Positions 19,577 to 29,119 of a stretch of 64,000 nucleotides of DNA are shown one piece after another. Below the pieces are notes generated by a model that saw only the letters and a list, made by a program, of their open reading frames with translations, did not search any database and was not told the DNA's origin. Position numbers and translations under genes: made by a program. Location: assembly GCF_035917455.1 (NCBI RefSeq), contig NZ_CP109078.1, positions 1,364,001 to 1,428,000 on the forward strand, written 5' to 3'. The DNA comes from Micromonospora sp. NBC_01796 (GTDB lineage Bacteria; Actinomycetota; Actinomycetes; Mycobacteriales; Micromonosporaceae). How positions within the stretch are numbered: the stretch's first letter is position 1; each line of letters opens with the position of its first letter.

Positions 19577-19693
19577 GCCGTACCGCAGCGCGAGGCAATG
19601 TCCCGAAACGGAACCACCCGCCGAAGCTCACAGGATGCATCAGCTCACGGAAAACCACTTGACCGTACGGCCCCGGCCGGGACGACTTGTTCC

Positions 19694-20602
19694 ATGAGCG
19701 GCAGCGAACTCGGCGAGCGGCTGGACTGTGTGCGGCGATCCTGGAACCCTCGGCAGCGCCTGCATGCCGGTAACGTGGCCTGGGCCGGCGCCCGGGGTGA
19801 CGGCAGCCCGGTTCCCGACGCCACCCTCACCTGGGGTGATCCCCTCCTGGGATTCGCGGACGTGTGGCTGTCCGGAGCATCGGACCAGCCCGCGCAGGCG
19901 TCCCTGCACCTGGGGCCCGACCTGACTGCCGCGCAGCGCGCCGCCGCCGTCGACGAACTGGTCCACCTGGCACCCCGGGTCACCGTCGAGGTGAGCGATC
20001 ACGACACCGCCCTCACCGCAGTCCTGGCCGAGCGCGGCTTCCGGCACGCCGAAGGGCCGTGGTTCGCACAGCTCTGGCGGAGCCTGGTGGACCTCGCGGA
20101 CCTCGGGACCCGCGCCGACTCCGCTGGCTACACGATCCGTCCCGTACGCGGGGACGAGCTCACCGAGCGGGTTGACGTACATCGCCGGTGCTGGGCGCCG
20201 GCCAGGATCAAGAGGATGCTGGGCCTGCCGGTGACCGGTGACGAGCCGGGTTCGAGCTACTCGGTCGACAAGCACCGTGCCGTGCTGGCCTCGCCGGTCT
20301 ACCACCCGGAACTGGACCTGGTCGCCGTGGCGGCGGACGGTTCGTTCGCCGCGTACGGGCTGGGCTGGCTGGACGTCGACTCGGGGTCCGTACTCTTCGA
20401 GCCGGTCGGGACCGACCCGGAGCACGGCAGGCGCGGTCTGGCGGGGGCGTTGTGCACGAGAATGTTGCAGGTGGCCCGTGATCTCGGCGCCGACCAGGCG
20501 ATCGTCGGCCCCCGTGGCGACAACGGCTATCCCCTGCCACGTCGGCTCTACACCGGGCTCGGGATGCACGAGGTGGCTCGTTTCATCCCCATGACCAGGT
20601 GA
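19694..20602 (+). CDS. GNAT-family N-acetyltransferase (double-domain)
   Basis: A 302-residue protein from the ATG at 19694. The C-terminal half is a complete GNAT domain: 'YTIRPVRGDELTERVDVHRR', 'AAYGLGWLDVDSGSVLFEPV' and the acetyl-CoA loop 'DPEHGRRGLAGALCTRML'. The N-terminal half (DPLLGFADVWLSG to RHAEGPWFAQLW) looks like a decayed first GNAT domain, a common layout in actinomycetes. The acceptor is unknown. Confidence 0.85.
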   Translation: MSGSELGERLDCVRRSWNPRQRLHAGNVAWAGARGDGSPVPDATLTWGDPLLGFADVWLSGASDQPAQASLHLGPDLTAAQRAAAVDELVHLAPRVTVEVSDHDTALTAVLAERGFRHAEGPWFAQLWRSLVDLADLGTRADSAGYTIRPVRGDELTERVDVHRRCWAPARIKRMLGLPVTGDEPGSSYSVDKHRAVLASPVYHPELDLVAVAADGSFAAYGLGWLDVDSGSVLFEPVGTDPEHGRRGLAGALCTRMLQVARDLGADQAIVGPRGDNGYPLPRRLYTGLGMHEVARFIPMTR

Positions 20603-20629
20603 CGGTGGCGGTGGCCGGCGCGGGTCGGC

Positions 20630-21646
20630 TCAGTCCCAGGCGTCGCCGAGGGCGGTGAGCTGGTCGGCGTACTCGATCCGGTCGAGCCAGTCCTCGGGGA
20701 AGACTGCCAGGCCGTCCGCCGCGCCGAGGAACGCACCGGCCAGGGCGGCGATCGAGTCCGAGTCACCGGAGGTGGTCGCCGCGCGGGCCAGGGCCGACAC
20801 CGGGTCGTCCGGGTGCCGCAGCGCGCAGAGCAGCGCGGTCGCCAACGCCTCCTCGGCGATCCAGCCCTCACCGGTGGCCAGGCACGGATCTTCCCCGTCG
20901 TCCGGCTCCGCCAACACCTCTTCGAGCCGATCGAGCGCGCCCAGGCACTCGTCCCAACCGAGGGCGATGAACTCGGCCGGGTCACCGACCCCCGGACGCT
21001 GCCACAGGTCCCCCAGCCAGTCACCCCGGTAAACAATCCGCTGACCGATGGCCCGCTGCCGCAGCAGGCCGGGCACCTCGGCCAGCGCCGCGCCGTCGCG
21101 CAACACCCGCACCGCGTACGCGGTCAGCTCGCTCGCCGCGAGCCCGGTCGGGTGCCCGTGGGTGAGCCCCGCCTGGAGCTGGGCGACTCCGGCGAGGGTG
21201 TCCAGGTCGTACGTCGGCACCAGCCCGACCGGGGTGACCCGCATGTTGGCGCCGCAGCCCTTGGATCCGGCCACGGTCGCCGCCTGCCAGGGGCCGCCCT
21301 TGGCCAGTTCACCGCAGGCCCGCAGGCAGGTCATGCCCGGCGCCCGGTTGTTGTCGGGGCTGACGGCCCAGGCCAGAAACCGGGCGCGCAGCAACGGTTC
21401 GAGGACCTCCGGGGTGGCTGCCGGTGCCTCGCGCAAGGCCCAACCGACGGCCAGTGCCATCTGGGTGTCGTCGGTGACCAGGGCGGGATCCCCGGTCAGG
21501 TCGCGCGGGCCGCCGGGGCCGTAACGCGCCTCGATCTGCGCGACCGTCATGAACTCGGTCGGCTTGCCCAGCGCGTCCCCGTACGCCAGCCCGAACAACG
21601 ACCCCGACGCGCCCAGCGCCGGCCGACCCGGTTCCGTCCCACCCAT
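20630..21646 (-). CDS. ADP-ribosylglycohydrolase family protein
   Basis: A 338-residue protein from the ATG at 21646. It carries the paired acidic motifs that hold two magnesium ions in ADP-ribosyl hydrolases: 'LVTDDTQMALAVGWAL' near the N-terminus and 'TTSGDSDSIAALAGAFLGA' near the C-terminus, with GSLFGLAYGDALGKPTEF as the family opening. Such enzymes remove ADP-ribose from proteins or small molecules; no dedicated ADP-ribosyltransferase gene (DraT-like) is visible nearby. It follows the VOC gene on the same strand by 63 bp and may be co-transcribed with it. Confidence 0.9.
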   Translation of the reverse strand: MGGTEPGRPALGASGSLFGLAYGDALGKPTEFMTVAQIEARYGPGGPRDLTGDPALVTDDTQMALAVGWALREAPAATPEVLEPLLRARFLAWAVSPDNNRAPGMTCLRACGELAKGGPWQAATVAGSKGCGANMRVTPVGLVPTYDLDTLAGVAQLQAGLTHGHPTGLAASELTAYAVRVLRDGAALAEVPGLLRQRAIGQRIVYRGDWLGDLWQRPGVGDPAEFIALGWDECLGALDRLEEVLAEPDDGEDPCLATGEGWIAEEALATALLCALRHPDDPVSALARAATTSGDSDSIAALAGAFLGAADGLAVFPEDWLDRIEYADQLTALGDAWD

Positions 21647-21709
21647 GCGGTGATCATGCCGGTCGTCGTCAACCCGATTCGGCGAGCGCAACGGTCGTTC
21701 CGACGTCGG

Positions 21710-22069
21710 TCAGTTGTCCCAGCACAGGCAGAACGGGTGGCCCGCCGGGTCGGCGTAGACCCGGAAGTCCTTTCCCCCACCGGAGAGCCGGGTGGCACCG
21801 AGGGCGAGCACCTTCGGCTCGGCCTCCTCGATGTCCTCCACCGTCACGTCGAGGTGGACCTGCTGCGGCCGTTCCGGATCGGGCCACCGGGGTTCGAGCA
21901 GGTCGGGAGCGAGCTGGAAGGCCACCCGAGACTGCCCCGGCCCTCCCCCGAGCGTCACCCAGTCATCACTGTCGTAAACCACCGACCGCCCCAGCAACTC
22001 CCCGTAGAAGCCAGCCAGCCCCCGAGGATCCGGACAGTCGATCACCACACTCCGCAACTCACCAACCAT
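21710..22069 (-). CDS. VOC (glyoxalase-like) family protein
   Basis: A 119-residue single-domain protein from the ATG at 22069. 'SVVIDCPDPRGLAGFYGELL' opens the domain and 'VYADPAGHPFCLCW' closes it, as in the VOC fold of glyoxalases, dioxygenases and antibiotic-binding proteins; 'QQVHLDVTVEDIEEAE' is the central strand with a metal-ligand-type His. The reaction is not predictable. Its 5' end has unusually T- and G-ending codons (GTT GGT GAG TTG CGG AGT), unlike the window's norm, and abuts the skewed sequence around the palindrome at 22129. Confidence 0.85.
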   Translation of the reverse strand: MVGELRSVVIDCPDPRGLAGFYGELLGRSVVYDSDDWVTLGGGPGQSRVAFQLAPDLLEPRWPDPERPQQVHLDVTVEDIEEAEPKVLALGATRLSGGGKDFRVYADPAGHPFCLCWDN

Positions 22070-22128
22070 GCCCCCACCCTTCCCCCTGACTACGACACAA
22101 AAACGCTCCCCCCACCCGTTCAACGCGT

Positions 22129-22199
22129 CGATCTTGCACTTGTGGCGGTACACAAATCAGGAGTAGTACCGCTATTCAGGCGCCACAACTGCAAGATCG
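22129..22199. repeat. Type-A intergenic palindrome, copy 2
   Basis: Arms 22129-22147 (CGATCTTGCACTTGTGGCG) and 22181-22199 pair at 18 of 19 positions, with a single C-C mismatch in the middle. A 7-bp stem GCGGTAC/GTACCGC (22145-22151, 22166-22172) is nested in the loop. A run of G-tracts (22205-22245) follows directly, and a C-rich tract precedes it. Confidence 0.88.
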
Positions 22200-22245
22200 T
22201 CGCGCGGGGCGGGGGCGGGCGGGGGGCGGGGGCGGGGGCGGGGGG

Positions 22246-23250
22246 TTAGACCTCGTGGAGGCGGCGGGCGGTTTCTTGGGCGGTGGTGAGGGCGGTGCGG
22301 GCGTACTCGGGGGTGGCGCCGGCCAGGCCGCAGGTGGGGGTGACTACCACCTGCTGGGCCAACTGGGGGCGGGGGAAGCCGAGTTTGCCCCAGAGGGTGC
22401 GGACGCGGTCGGCCACCTGTTCCGCCGAGGGGGCCACGCCGGAGGCGGGGAGCGTGGACGGGATGGCGCCGACCAGCAGGCCGAGGCCGGACTCGATCGC
22501 CTCGCCGAGCGGGTCGAGCTGGGTGATCAGGTCGAGGTCGAACGCGACGGCGACGGCTCCGGCGGTACGGAACAGGTCCAGCGGTACGTCGGGGGCGCAG
22601 CAGTGCACGACGAGCGGGGCGTCGGCGGCGTCGACCACTATCCGCAGCAGGTCACGGGCGGCGCTCGTCTCGACCGCCCGGTACGCACTGAAGCCGCTCT
22701 CCGTCGGCACGTGCCCGGCGAGTACCGCCGGCAGCGACGGCTCGTCGAGTTGCAGCAGTACGGTCGCACCGGGCAGCCGTCGCCGTACGTCGGCCACGTG
22801 CCCGCGCAGCCCCTCGGCGAGCGAGTCGGTCAGGTCCCGTACGGCACCGGGGTCGCGCAGCAGCCTGCCACCGATGGCGAGGTCGACGTTGGCGGCCAGG
22901 GTCAGCGGTCCGGCCGCCTGGATCTTGACGGTGCCGGTGAAGCCGTCGGCCTGCTCGGTGAGCTGGTCGAGGTCCCGTTCCAGCAGGTCATGGGCGCGGC
23001 GGAGGTCCTTGCCGGAACGCGCCGCCACCCGCCACCGGCCGGTGTACAACTCCACCGGCAGGTCGACCAGGAACCCGGCGGTACGGCCGATCACGTCGGC
23101 ACCGGGCCCCCGGCCGGGCAGTTCCGCCAGGTGCGGCAGTGCGGGCAGTTCGCCCAGCACGATCCGCTGCACCTCCGCGACATCCGTGCCGGGCATCGAA
23201 CCGATACCGGTAGCCGCACCGGTGGGCCATGGCCATGACTGAGCGTCCAT
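22246..23250 (-). CDS. Core-type cobalamin-independent methionine synthase family protein
   Basis: A 334-residue protein with only the C-terminal catalytic barrel of MetE. It begins 'PTGAATGIGSMPGTDVAEVQ' and keeps zinc-ligand motifs: His and Cys in VVHCCAPD and Cys in TPTCGLAG, plus QLDEPSLP. Core MetE-like proteins transfer methyl groups to homocysteine or related thiols; the in vivo methyl donor is uncertain. The start ATG at 23250 lies 32 bp after mnmA with no clear ribosome site. The frame is open upstream, but that sequence overlaps mnmA and is not family-like. Probably last gene of a desulfurase-mnmA-metE-like operon. Confidence 0.85.
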   Translation of the reverse strand: MDAQSWPWPTGAATGIGSMPGTDVAEVQRIVLGELPALPHLAELPGRGPGADVIGRTAGFLVDLPVELYTGRWRVAARSGKDLRRAHDLLERDLDQLTEQADGFTGTVKIQAAGPLTLAANVDLAIGGRLLRDPGAVRDLTDSLAEGLRGHVADVRRRLPGATVLLQLDEPSLPAVLAGHVPTESGFSAYRAVETSAARDLLRIVVDAADAPLVVHCCAPDVPLDLFRTAGAVAVAFDLDLITQLDPLGEAIESGLGLLVGAIPSTLPASGVAPSAEQVADRVRTLWGKLGFPRPQLAQQVVVTPTCGLAGATPEYARTALTTAQETARRLHEV

Positions 23251-23281
23251 AGGCCGGAGGTTAGTGCACCAAGCGGGAAAA

Positions 23282-24355
23282 TCAGCCAGTGATGGTCGCG
23301 GACCCGAGCACCACGTCGCCGGCCGGATCCGGTCGGTACGCCACGATCGCCTGACCGGCGGCAACGCCCCGGACCGGCCGGCCCAGCTCGGCGTGCAGGG
23401 TGTCGCCGGTGACCCGGACCGTGGCCGGAACCACCTCACCGTGGGCGCGGAGCTGCACCTGGCACTGCGTGGCCTCGGTCGGCAGGGCGCCACCGGTCCA
23501 CACCGGACGTCGGGCGGCGACCTCGCTGGCCTCCAGCGCCTCGACCGGCCCGACGGTGACGGTGTTGGTCTTGGGAGTGATGGAGAGCACGTACCGGGGC
23601 TTGCCGTCGGGGGCGGGCACGCCGAGGGAGAGCCCCTTGCGCTGGCCGACGGTGTACGCGTACGCACCGGCGTGGGCGCCGACGACGGCTCCGGTGCGGG
23701 CGTCGACGATGTCGCCGGGCGCCTCTCCGAGCCGGTCGGCGAGGAACTTGCGGGTGTCCCCGTCGGCGATGAAGCAGATGTCGTGCGAGTCGGGCTTGTC
23801 GGCCACGGAGAGGCCGCGCTCGGCCGCCTCGGTCCGGACCTGGGCCTTGGTCGAGTCGCCGAGGGGGAAGACCGACCGGTCGAGCTGCTCGCGGGTCAGC
23901 ACCGCGAGGACGTACGACTGGTCCTTGGCCAGGTCGACGCTGCGCCGCAGCAGACCGTCCTCGCCGCGCCGGGCGTGGTGTCCGGTGACCACGGCGTCGA
24001 AGCCGAGGGCGATGGCCCGGTCGAGCACCGCCGAGAACTTGATCTTCTCGTTGCAGCGCAGGCAGGGGTTCGGCGTACGGCCGGCGGCGTACTCGGCGAC
24101 GAAGTCGTCGACCACGTCCTCGTGGAACTGGTCCGCCATGTCCCAGACGTAGAACGGGATGCCGATCACGTCGGCGGCCCGCCGGGCGTCCCGGGAGTCC
24201 TCCAGCGTGCAGCAGCCGCGCGCACCCGTCCGGTACGTCTGCGGGTTGCGCGACAGCGCCAGGTGCACGCCGGTCACCTCGTGCCCGGCCTCCACCGCCC
24301 GCGCGGCGGCGACCGCCGAGTCGACCCCGCCGGACATTGCTGCCAGAACCCTCAC
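23282..24355 (-). CDS. mnmA: tRNA 2-thiouridine(34) synthase
   Basis: A 357-residue enzyme that adds sulfur to U34 of Lys, Glu and Gln tRNAs. It has the PP-loop ATP site [11 protein letters not shown], the catalytic cysteines in [15 protein letters not shown] and in [12 protein letters not shown], and the tRNA-binding '[11 protein letters not shown]'. The length is typical. It starts at a GTG with AAGGGGG upstream. The cysteine desulfurase that likely feeds it sulfur is encoded 49 bp upstream on the same strand. Confidence 0.96.
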   Translation of the reverse strand: MRVLAAMSGGVDSAVAAARAVEAGHEVTGVHLALSRNPQTYRTGARGCCTLEDSRDARRAADVIGIPFYVWDMADQFHEDVVDDFVAEYAAGRTPNPCLRCNEKIKFSAVLDRAIALGFDAVVTGHHARRGEDGLLRRSVDLAKDQSYVLAVLTREQLDRSVFPLGDSTKAQVRTEAAERGLSVADKPDSHDICFIADGDTRKFLADRLGEAPGDIVDARTGAVVGAHAGAYAYTVGQRKGLSLGVPAPDGKPRYVLSITPKTNTVTVGPVEALEASEVAARRPVWTGGALPTEATQCQVQLRAHGEVVPATVRVTGDTLHAELGRPVRGVAAGQAIVAYRPDPAGDVVLGSATITG

Positions 24356-24404
24356 CGGGAAACCCCCTTCAACCTGTTCGAGGGTAGCTCTACGGCCCGC
24401 ACGG

Positions 24405-25583
24405 TCAGCGCCGGGCAGACCTGGTCGCGCCGGCCCGGCGGGCCCGCTCGACGGCGGCGGGCAGCGCGGCGATCAGCGCGTCGACGTCCTCGGCGGTCGA
24501 GGTGTGCCCGAGCGCGAAGCGCAACGACGAGCGGGCCCGGTCGTCGTCGGCACCCATGGCGAGCAGTACGTGCGACGGCTGGGCCACCCCGGCGGAGCAG
24601 GCCGAACCGGTCGAGCAGGCGATCCCCTGGGCGTCGAGCAGCATCAGCAGGGCGTCGCCCTCACAGCCGGGGAAGGAGAAGTGGGCGTTGCCGGGCAGCC
24701 GGTCGCACGGGTCGCCGTTCTGGACCACCTCCGGAACCACCTCGACCAGGCGCTTGGTCAGGTCGTCGCGGAGGGTGGCGATCCGGGCGGCGTACTCGCG
24801 CTGGGCGGTGACGGAGGCCTCGACCGCGACCGCGAAGGCGACGATGCCGGCCGCGTCGAGGGTGCCGGAGCGAACGTCGCGCTCCTGGCCGCCGCCGTGC
24901 AGCAGCGGGGCGCAGGGCACGTCCCGGCCGAGCAGGAGGGCACCGACGCCGACCGGGCCACCGAGCTTGTGCCCGGTCAGGGTGAGCGCGGCCACCCCGC
25001 TGGCGGCGAAGTCGACCGGCACCTGGCCGACCGCCTGGACGGCGTCGGTGTGCACCGGGATGCCGTACGCGGCGGCGACCTCGGCGAGCGCGGCGATCGG
25101 CTGTACGGTGCCCACCTCGTTGTTCGCCCACATGACGCTGACCACGGTGGTCCGCTCGCCGTGTTCACGCAGCTCGGCGGCGAGCGTCTCCGGGTCGACC
25201 CGACCGGTGGCGTCGACCGCCAGCAGCCCGGTGTCGGCGCCCTCGTGCTGCTCCAGCCAGTGCACCGAGTCGAGTACGGCGTGGTGCTCGACCGAGCTGA
25301 CCACCACCCGGTTGCGGGCCGGTTCGGCGGTGTGGCGGGCCCAGTGGATGCCCTTGATCGCGAGGTTGTCGCTCTCCGTACCGCCGCCGGTGAAGATCAC
25401 CTCGGAGGGGCGGGCGCCGAGGACGGCGGCAACCCGTTCGCGGGACTCCTCCACGCGGCGGCGGGCCAACCGGCCGGAGGAGTGCAGCGACGAGGCGTTG
25501 CCGACCTCGCGGGCGGTGGCGACGTACGCCTCGAGCGCCGACTCGAGCATCGGCGTGGTCGCGGCGTGATCCAGATAAGTCAT
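24405..25583 (-). CDS. Cysteine desulfurase (NifS/IscS family)
   Basis: A 392-residue PLP enzyme that converts cysteine to alanine and passes on sulfur. It starts [20 protein letters not shown] at the ATG at 25583, has the PLP lysine in [14 protein letters not shown] and the sulfur-accepting cysteine in [13 protein letters not shown], and '[15 protein letters not shown]' for cofactor phosphate binding. An open frame extends upstream, but the family N-terminus begins here. The position just before mnmA points to tRNA thiolation; a role in iron-sulfur assembly is also possible. Confidence 0.95.
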   Translation of the reverse strand: MTYLDHAATTPMLESALEAYVATAREVGNASSLHSSGRLARRRVEESRERVAAVLGARPSEVIFTGGGTESDNLAIKGIHWARHTAEPARNRVVVSSVEHHAVLDSVHWLEQHEGADTGLLAVDATGRVDPETLAAELREHGERTTVVSVMWANNEVGTVQPIAALAEVAAAYGIPVHTDAVQAVGQVPVDFAASGVAALTLTGHKLGGPVGVGALLLGRDVPCAPLLHGGGQERDVRSGTLDAAGIVAFAVAVEASVTAQREYAARIATLRDDLTKRLVEVVPEVVQNGDPCDRLPGNAHFSFPGCEGDALLMLLDAQGIACSTGSACSAGVAQPSHVLLAMGADDDRARSSLRFALGHTSTAEDVDALIAALPAAVERARRAGATRSARR

Positions 25584-25826
25584 CGCGACAAGCCTATCCG
25601 CAGTCGTAAGGAGTGCACGGGCGGCCGGCCCGGTAATCCGAGCCCGGTTCGGAGGCAGCCGCCGCTCGCCCGGTTCGGCGCGGATTGCGGCGACCCGCCC
25701 GGATCGACGCCGCCCCGACCCCGTCAACGCGTACGCCGAAAGTGGCCGCCCGGATCCGGACGGCCACCCTCATGTACGACTTGCCGCTCCTTACCGGCCC
25801 ATGCCGGGTCGGCCGTGGAGCGGGTG

Positions 25827-26786
25827 CTACTTGCGCTTGCGGATTTCCTCGGCGGCCTGCGGGACCACCTTGAACAGGTCGCCGACCACGCCGAAGTCGG
25901 CGAGTTCGAAGATCGGCGCCTCGCCGTCCTTGTTCACCGCGACGATGGTCTTCGAGGTCTGCATACCGGCCCGGTGCTGGATCGCACCGGAGATGCCGAG
26001 CGCCACGTAGAGCTGCGGCGACACGGTCTTGCCGGTCTGTCCGACCTGGAACTGGTGCGGGTAGAACCCGGAGTCGACCGCGGCCCGGGACGCGCCGACC
26101 GCGCCGCCGAGCAGGTCGGCCAGCTCCTCGACCAGCTTGAAGTTGTCCGCGTTGCCGACGCCGCGACCGCCGGAGACGACCACCGACGCCTCGGTCAGCT
26201 CGGGCCGGGAGCCCTTCTGCTCGGCGACCCGCTGGACCACCCGGGTCAGCTTGTCGGCCGCGCCGAGTTCGACGGTGAGCCGCTCCACCTCGGGGGTGGC
26301 CGGGGCCGGGCTCGGGGTGACCGAGTTCGGCCGCAGGGTGACCAGCGGCAGGCCGCGGGTCACCTTCGACTTGACGATGGCGGAACCGGCGAAGGCAATC
26401 TGGGTGGCGGTGCCGTCGGCGGCCAGTTCGACCACGTCGGTGAGGATGCCGTTGTCCAGCTTGACCGCCAGCCGGCCGGCGATCTCCTTGCCCTCCTGGG
26501 TGGATCCGAGCAGTACGGCGGCGGGCTGCACCCGCTTGACCAGCTCGGCCAGCACGGTGGCCTTCGGGGCCACCAGGTGACCGTCGATCTCCTCGCTCTC
26601 CGCGGCGTAGATCTTCGCCGCGCCGTACTCGCCCAGCTTCTCGGTGAGCGCGTCGGCGGCACCGGGGCCGCCGAGCACCACGGCCGAGGGCGTACCCAGC
26701 TCGCGGGCCAGGGTGAGCAGTTCGAGGGTGACCTTCTTGACAGCGAACGTTGTGGTGGCCTCGACCACGACAAGCACTTCAGCCAT
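25827..26786 (-). CDS. etfA: Electron transfer flavoprotein alpha subunit
   Basis: A 319-residue FAD-binding subunit of the soluble carrier that takes electrons from acyl-CoA dehydrogenases. The C-terminal FAD domain is clear: '[20 protein letters not shown]', '[20 protein letters not shown]', '[20 protein letters not shown]' and '[19 protein letters not shown]'. Length and order are as expected. It lies 26 bp after etfB on the same strand. The 243 bp between it and the desulfurase gene holds no recognisable gene. Confidence 0.96.
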   Translation of the reverse strand: MAEVLVVVEATTTFAVKKVTLELLTLARELGTPSAVVLGGPGAADALTEKLGEYGAAKIYAAESEEIDGHLVAPKATVLAELVKRVQPAAVLLGSTQEGKEIAGRLAVKLDNGILTDVVELAADGTATQIAFAGSAIVKSKVTRGLPLVTLRPNSVTPSPAPATPEVERLTVELGAADKLTRVVQRVAEQKGSRPELTEASVVVSGGRGVGNADNFKLVEELADLLGGAVGASRAAVDSGFYPHQFQVGQTGKTVSPQLYVALGISGAIQHRAGMQTSKTIVAVNKDGEAPIFELADFGVVGDLFKVVPQAAEEIRKRK

Positions 26787-26812
26787 GACCGTCTCTTCTC
26801 TCTCGAACCTGC

Positions 26813-27604
26813 TCAGACGAACTTCTCGGTGGCGAGGTAGTCCACCAGCGCGACGCCGCCGGAGCCCTCGTCGGTGACCTTGGCGCCGCCGGCGCGCGGC
26901 GGGCGCTTGCTGTGCTCGACCACGACACTGGTCGCGCCGGCGCTGCCCACCTCGGCCGCGGGCACGCCCAGGTCGGCGAGGGACAGGGTCTGTACGGGCT
27001 TCTTCTTCGCCGCCATGATCCCCTTGAACGAGGGGTACCGGGGCTCGTTGATGGTGTCCCAGACCGAGACGACCGCGGGGGTGTTGGCGCTGACCACCTC
27101 GTAGCCCTCCTCGGTCTGCCGCTCCGCGGTCAGCACCGTGCCGTCGGCACCGGGCTCGACGGTGAGCTTGCGGGCACCGGTGAGCGCGGCGACGCCGAGC
27201 CGTTCGGCGAGCATGTGCGGGAGCACCTGGACCCGGCCGTCGGTGGATTCCGCACCGCAGATGACCAGGTCGGCGTTGAGGGTGCCGAGGGCGTCCGCGA
27301 GCACCCGGGAGGTGGCGACGGCGCAGGATCCGTGCAGCGCGTCGTCGAGCACGTGTACGGCCTTGTCCGGCCCCATCGACAGTGCCTTGCGGATCGACTC
27401 GGTGGCCCGGTCCGGGCCCATGGTCAGCACGGTCACCTCGCCGCCGTGCGCTTCCTTGATCCGCAACGCCTCTTCGATGGCGTACTCGTCCATCTCGTTG
27501 ATGACGTTGTTTGCCGACCCCCGGTCGGTGGTGTTGTCGTCACTGCGCAGGTTGCGGTCCGCGCCCGAGTCGGGCACCTGCTTGACGAGTACGACGATGT
27601 TCAT
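26813..27604 (-). CDS. etfB: Electron transfer flavoprotein beta subunit
   Basis: A 263-residue partner of EtfA with the AMP-binding fold. Family sequence is plain: 'MNIVVLVKQVPDSGADRNLR', 'INEMDEYAIEEALRIKEAHG', 'GPDRATESIRKALSMGPDKA' and 'QVLPHMLAERLGVAALTGAR'. First gene of etfBA. The 200 bp upstream contain a TACCTACCAGTA element at 27725, which may be a regulator site. Confidence 0.96.
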   Translation of the reverse strand: MNIVVLVKQVPDSGADRNLRSDDNTTDRGSANNVINEMDEYAIEEALRIKEAHGGEVTVLTMGPDRATESIRKALSMGPDKAVHVLDDALHGSCAVATSRVLADALGTLNADLVICGAESTDGRVQVLPHMLAERLGVAALTGARKLTVEPGADGTVLTAERQTEEGYEVVSANTPAVVSVWDTINEPRYPSFKGIMAAKKKPVQTLSLADLGVPAAEVGSAGATSVVVEHSKRPPRAGGAKVTDEGSGGVALVDYLATEKFV

Positions 27605-27724
27605 CGCGCTTCGACGACCCTCCTGTTGGTGTTGCCGGCCTCGCCCGGTTCCGGGGCGCAGCGTCCCGCGTTCCTTAACGATCGGTCAACCGCGGCACGC
27701 TGTGGAGTTGCCCACCCGCTATGT

Positions 27725-27736
27725 TACCTACCAGTA
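27725..27736. promoter_or_regulatory. Possible TetR-type half-palindromic operator upstream of etfBA
   Basis: TACCTACCAGTA has TAC/GTA half-sites of the kind bound by TetR-family fatty-acid regulators. It lies 121 bp before the etfB start. Only the outer three bases on each side are symmetric, so this is a weak call. Confidence 0.3.
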
Positions 27737-27804
27737 GCATTGCTTGGCCGGGCACTCAGGGTGACACAGCTCACCGCTGCCCGACCGGGCCGGGTGGGGT
27801 GGGC

Positions 27805-28224
27805 TCAGGAAATGGACAACGCGTCCCTGATCTTGTCCAGCATCGCCGACTCCGCCTCGCTCACCCCGTCCGAGGCCCGCGCCACCTCGTCACCGGCGCG
27901 CAGCACCGTCTCCCGGTAGTTCTCCAACTCGTCCGGGGCCTTGGCGCGCAGGATCCGTACGGCACTGCGCAGCGCCGGCAGCGCCACCGACTCCACCTCG
28001 TCGGGCTTCAGGTCGCCCGGCCGGGCCGAGGTGAACCGGGGCAGGCCACCGGTGGTCAGCACCTCCCGGACCAGGCCGGTGCTCCCGGCGATCGCGTTGG
28101 AGGCGGCGAAGCTCTCCCTGACCATGGAGAGCACGCCGGGATCGGCGTTGGAGACCAGGAAGACCGCGCCGAACGCCGCCCTCTTGAGGGTCATCCTCTC
28201 CTCATCACTGAGCGGCTCGGACAC
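27805..28224 (-). CDS. Small all-helical protein, unrecognised
   Basis: A 139-residue soluble protein from a GTG at 28224. It begins SEPLSDEERMTLKRAAFGAV and ends 'EAESAMLDKIRDALSIS'; the whole chain is predicted helical, and the ending resembles TerB-like domains, but I do not recognise the family. The upstream GNAT gene ends 2 bp before its start, so the two are translationally linked. Confidence 0.7.
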   Translation of the reverse strand: MSEPLSDEERMTLKRAAFGAVFLVSNADPGVLSMVRESFAASNAIAGSTGLVREVLTTGGLPRFTSARPGDLKPDEVESVALPALRSAVRILRAKAPDELENYRETVLRAGDEVARASDGVSEAESAMLDKIRDALSIS

Positions 28225-28226
28225 GG

Positions 28227-29078
28227 TTAAGGAGTGTAGACGTACGGGGTGGTCGTGGTGACCACGACGAAGCCGAGTCGCTCCAGGATCGGCCGACTGT
28301 CCGGCGAGGCGTCCACCTGCAACAGGGTGAAACCACGGGCGTCGGCGAGACGCGCCCGGTAGGTGACCAGCGCCCGGTAGATCCCCCGACCCCGCCAGTC
28401 CGGCAGGGTCGAACCGCCCCAGAGGGTCGCGAACCCGGTGCCGGCGACGTACCGGACCCAACCGGCGCTCACCACCCGGCCCGACTCGACGTCCTCGGCC
28501 ACCACCACGGTCAGCGACTGCGGCCAGACCTCCGAGCCGTCCGCGCCCGCCCCTGCGTGCGAGACGGCCGGGTCCACCGCCAGCTCCCGCTCCAGCGCGT
28601 CGGCCAGCCAGTCGCGCGGCTCACCCCAGACGATCGACTCCATCTCCGCGATCCGGTCCAGGTCCGCGCGGGCGGTCACCTCACGCAGCCGTACGCCGGG
28701 CGGCGGCACCGGAAGCGTGGCCGACAGGGCCGCGACCGGGCCGATCACCACGGTCTCCTCTTCCTCCGGCACGAACCCGGCGGCCCGCAGCCGGTCCGGC
28801 AGATCGGCGGGCTCGTCGTGCCCGTGCAGCTTCCACTCCACCGACTCGCCCCGCTCGGCGAAGATCTCCCGCTGCCGGTTGATCAGGTCGTCCAGCGCCG
28901 CACCGGTCAACCCGCCGAGGTCCCGGTAACCGAGGAAACCCCCGTGGTCGAGCCCGAGGAACCGCAGCAGCGGCCCGTCCCGCTCCACCGACGCCCCGGC
29001 CGGCATCGGGTCCGGCACCCGCGCCCGCAACTGGTTGTCGTACGCGGTCCGCAGTGTGAAAACGTCCAGATCAGTCAC
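28227..29078 (-). CDS. GNAT-family N-acetyltransferase
   Basis: A 283-residue protein. The C-terminal half is a GNAT domain with 'PPPGVRLREVTARADLDRIA', 'SAGWVRYVAGTGFATLWGGS' and the acetyl-CoA loop 'PDWRGRGIYRALVTYRARLA', ending 'ASPDSRPILERLGFVVVTTT'. The N-terminal half (about 1-130) is an associated domain seen in actinomycete relatives. The acceptor is unknown. It leads a two-gene operon with the small helical protein and is divergent from the DUF202 pair. Confidence 0.88.
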   Translation of the reverse strand: MTDLDVFTLRTAYDNQLRARVPDPMPAGASVERDGPLLRFLGLDHGGFLGYRDLGGLTGAALDDLINRQREIFAERGESVEWKLHGHDEPADLPDRLRAAGFVPEEEETVVIGPVAALSATLPVPPPGVRLREVTARADLDRIAEMESIVWGEPRDWLADALERELAVDPAVSHAGAGADGSEVWPQSLTVVVAEDVESGRVVSAGWVRYVAGTGFATLWGGSTLPDWRGRGIYRALVTYRARLADARGFTLLQVDASPDSRPILERLGFVVVTTTTPYVYTP

Positions 29079-29119
29079 CCACCCAGGCTACGGGCGACGT
29101 CGACCGGATAATTCGGGTC

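Noticed and set aside
23251-23667. N-terminal extension of the methionine-synthase-like gene
   Set aside because: The extension overlaps mnmA and is Arg/Pro/Ser-rich with no family similarity; the domain begins right after the ATG at 23250.
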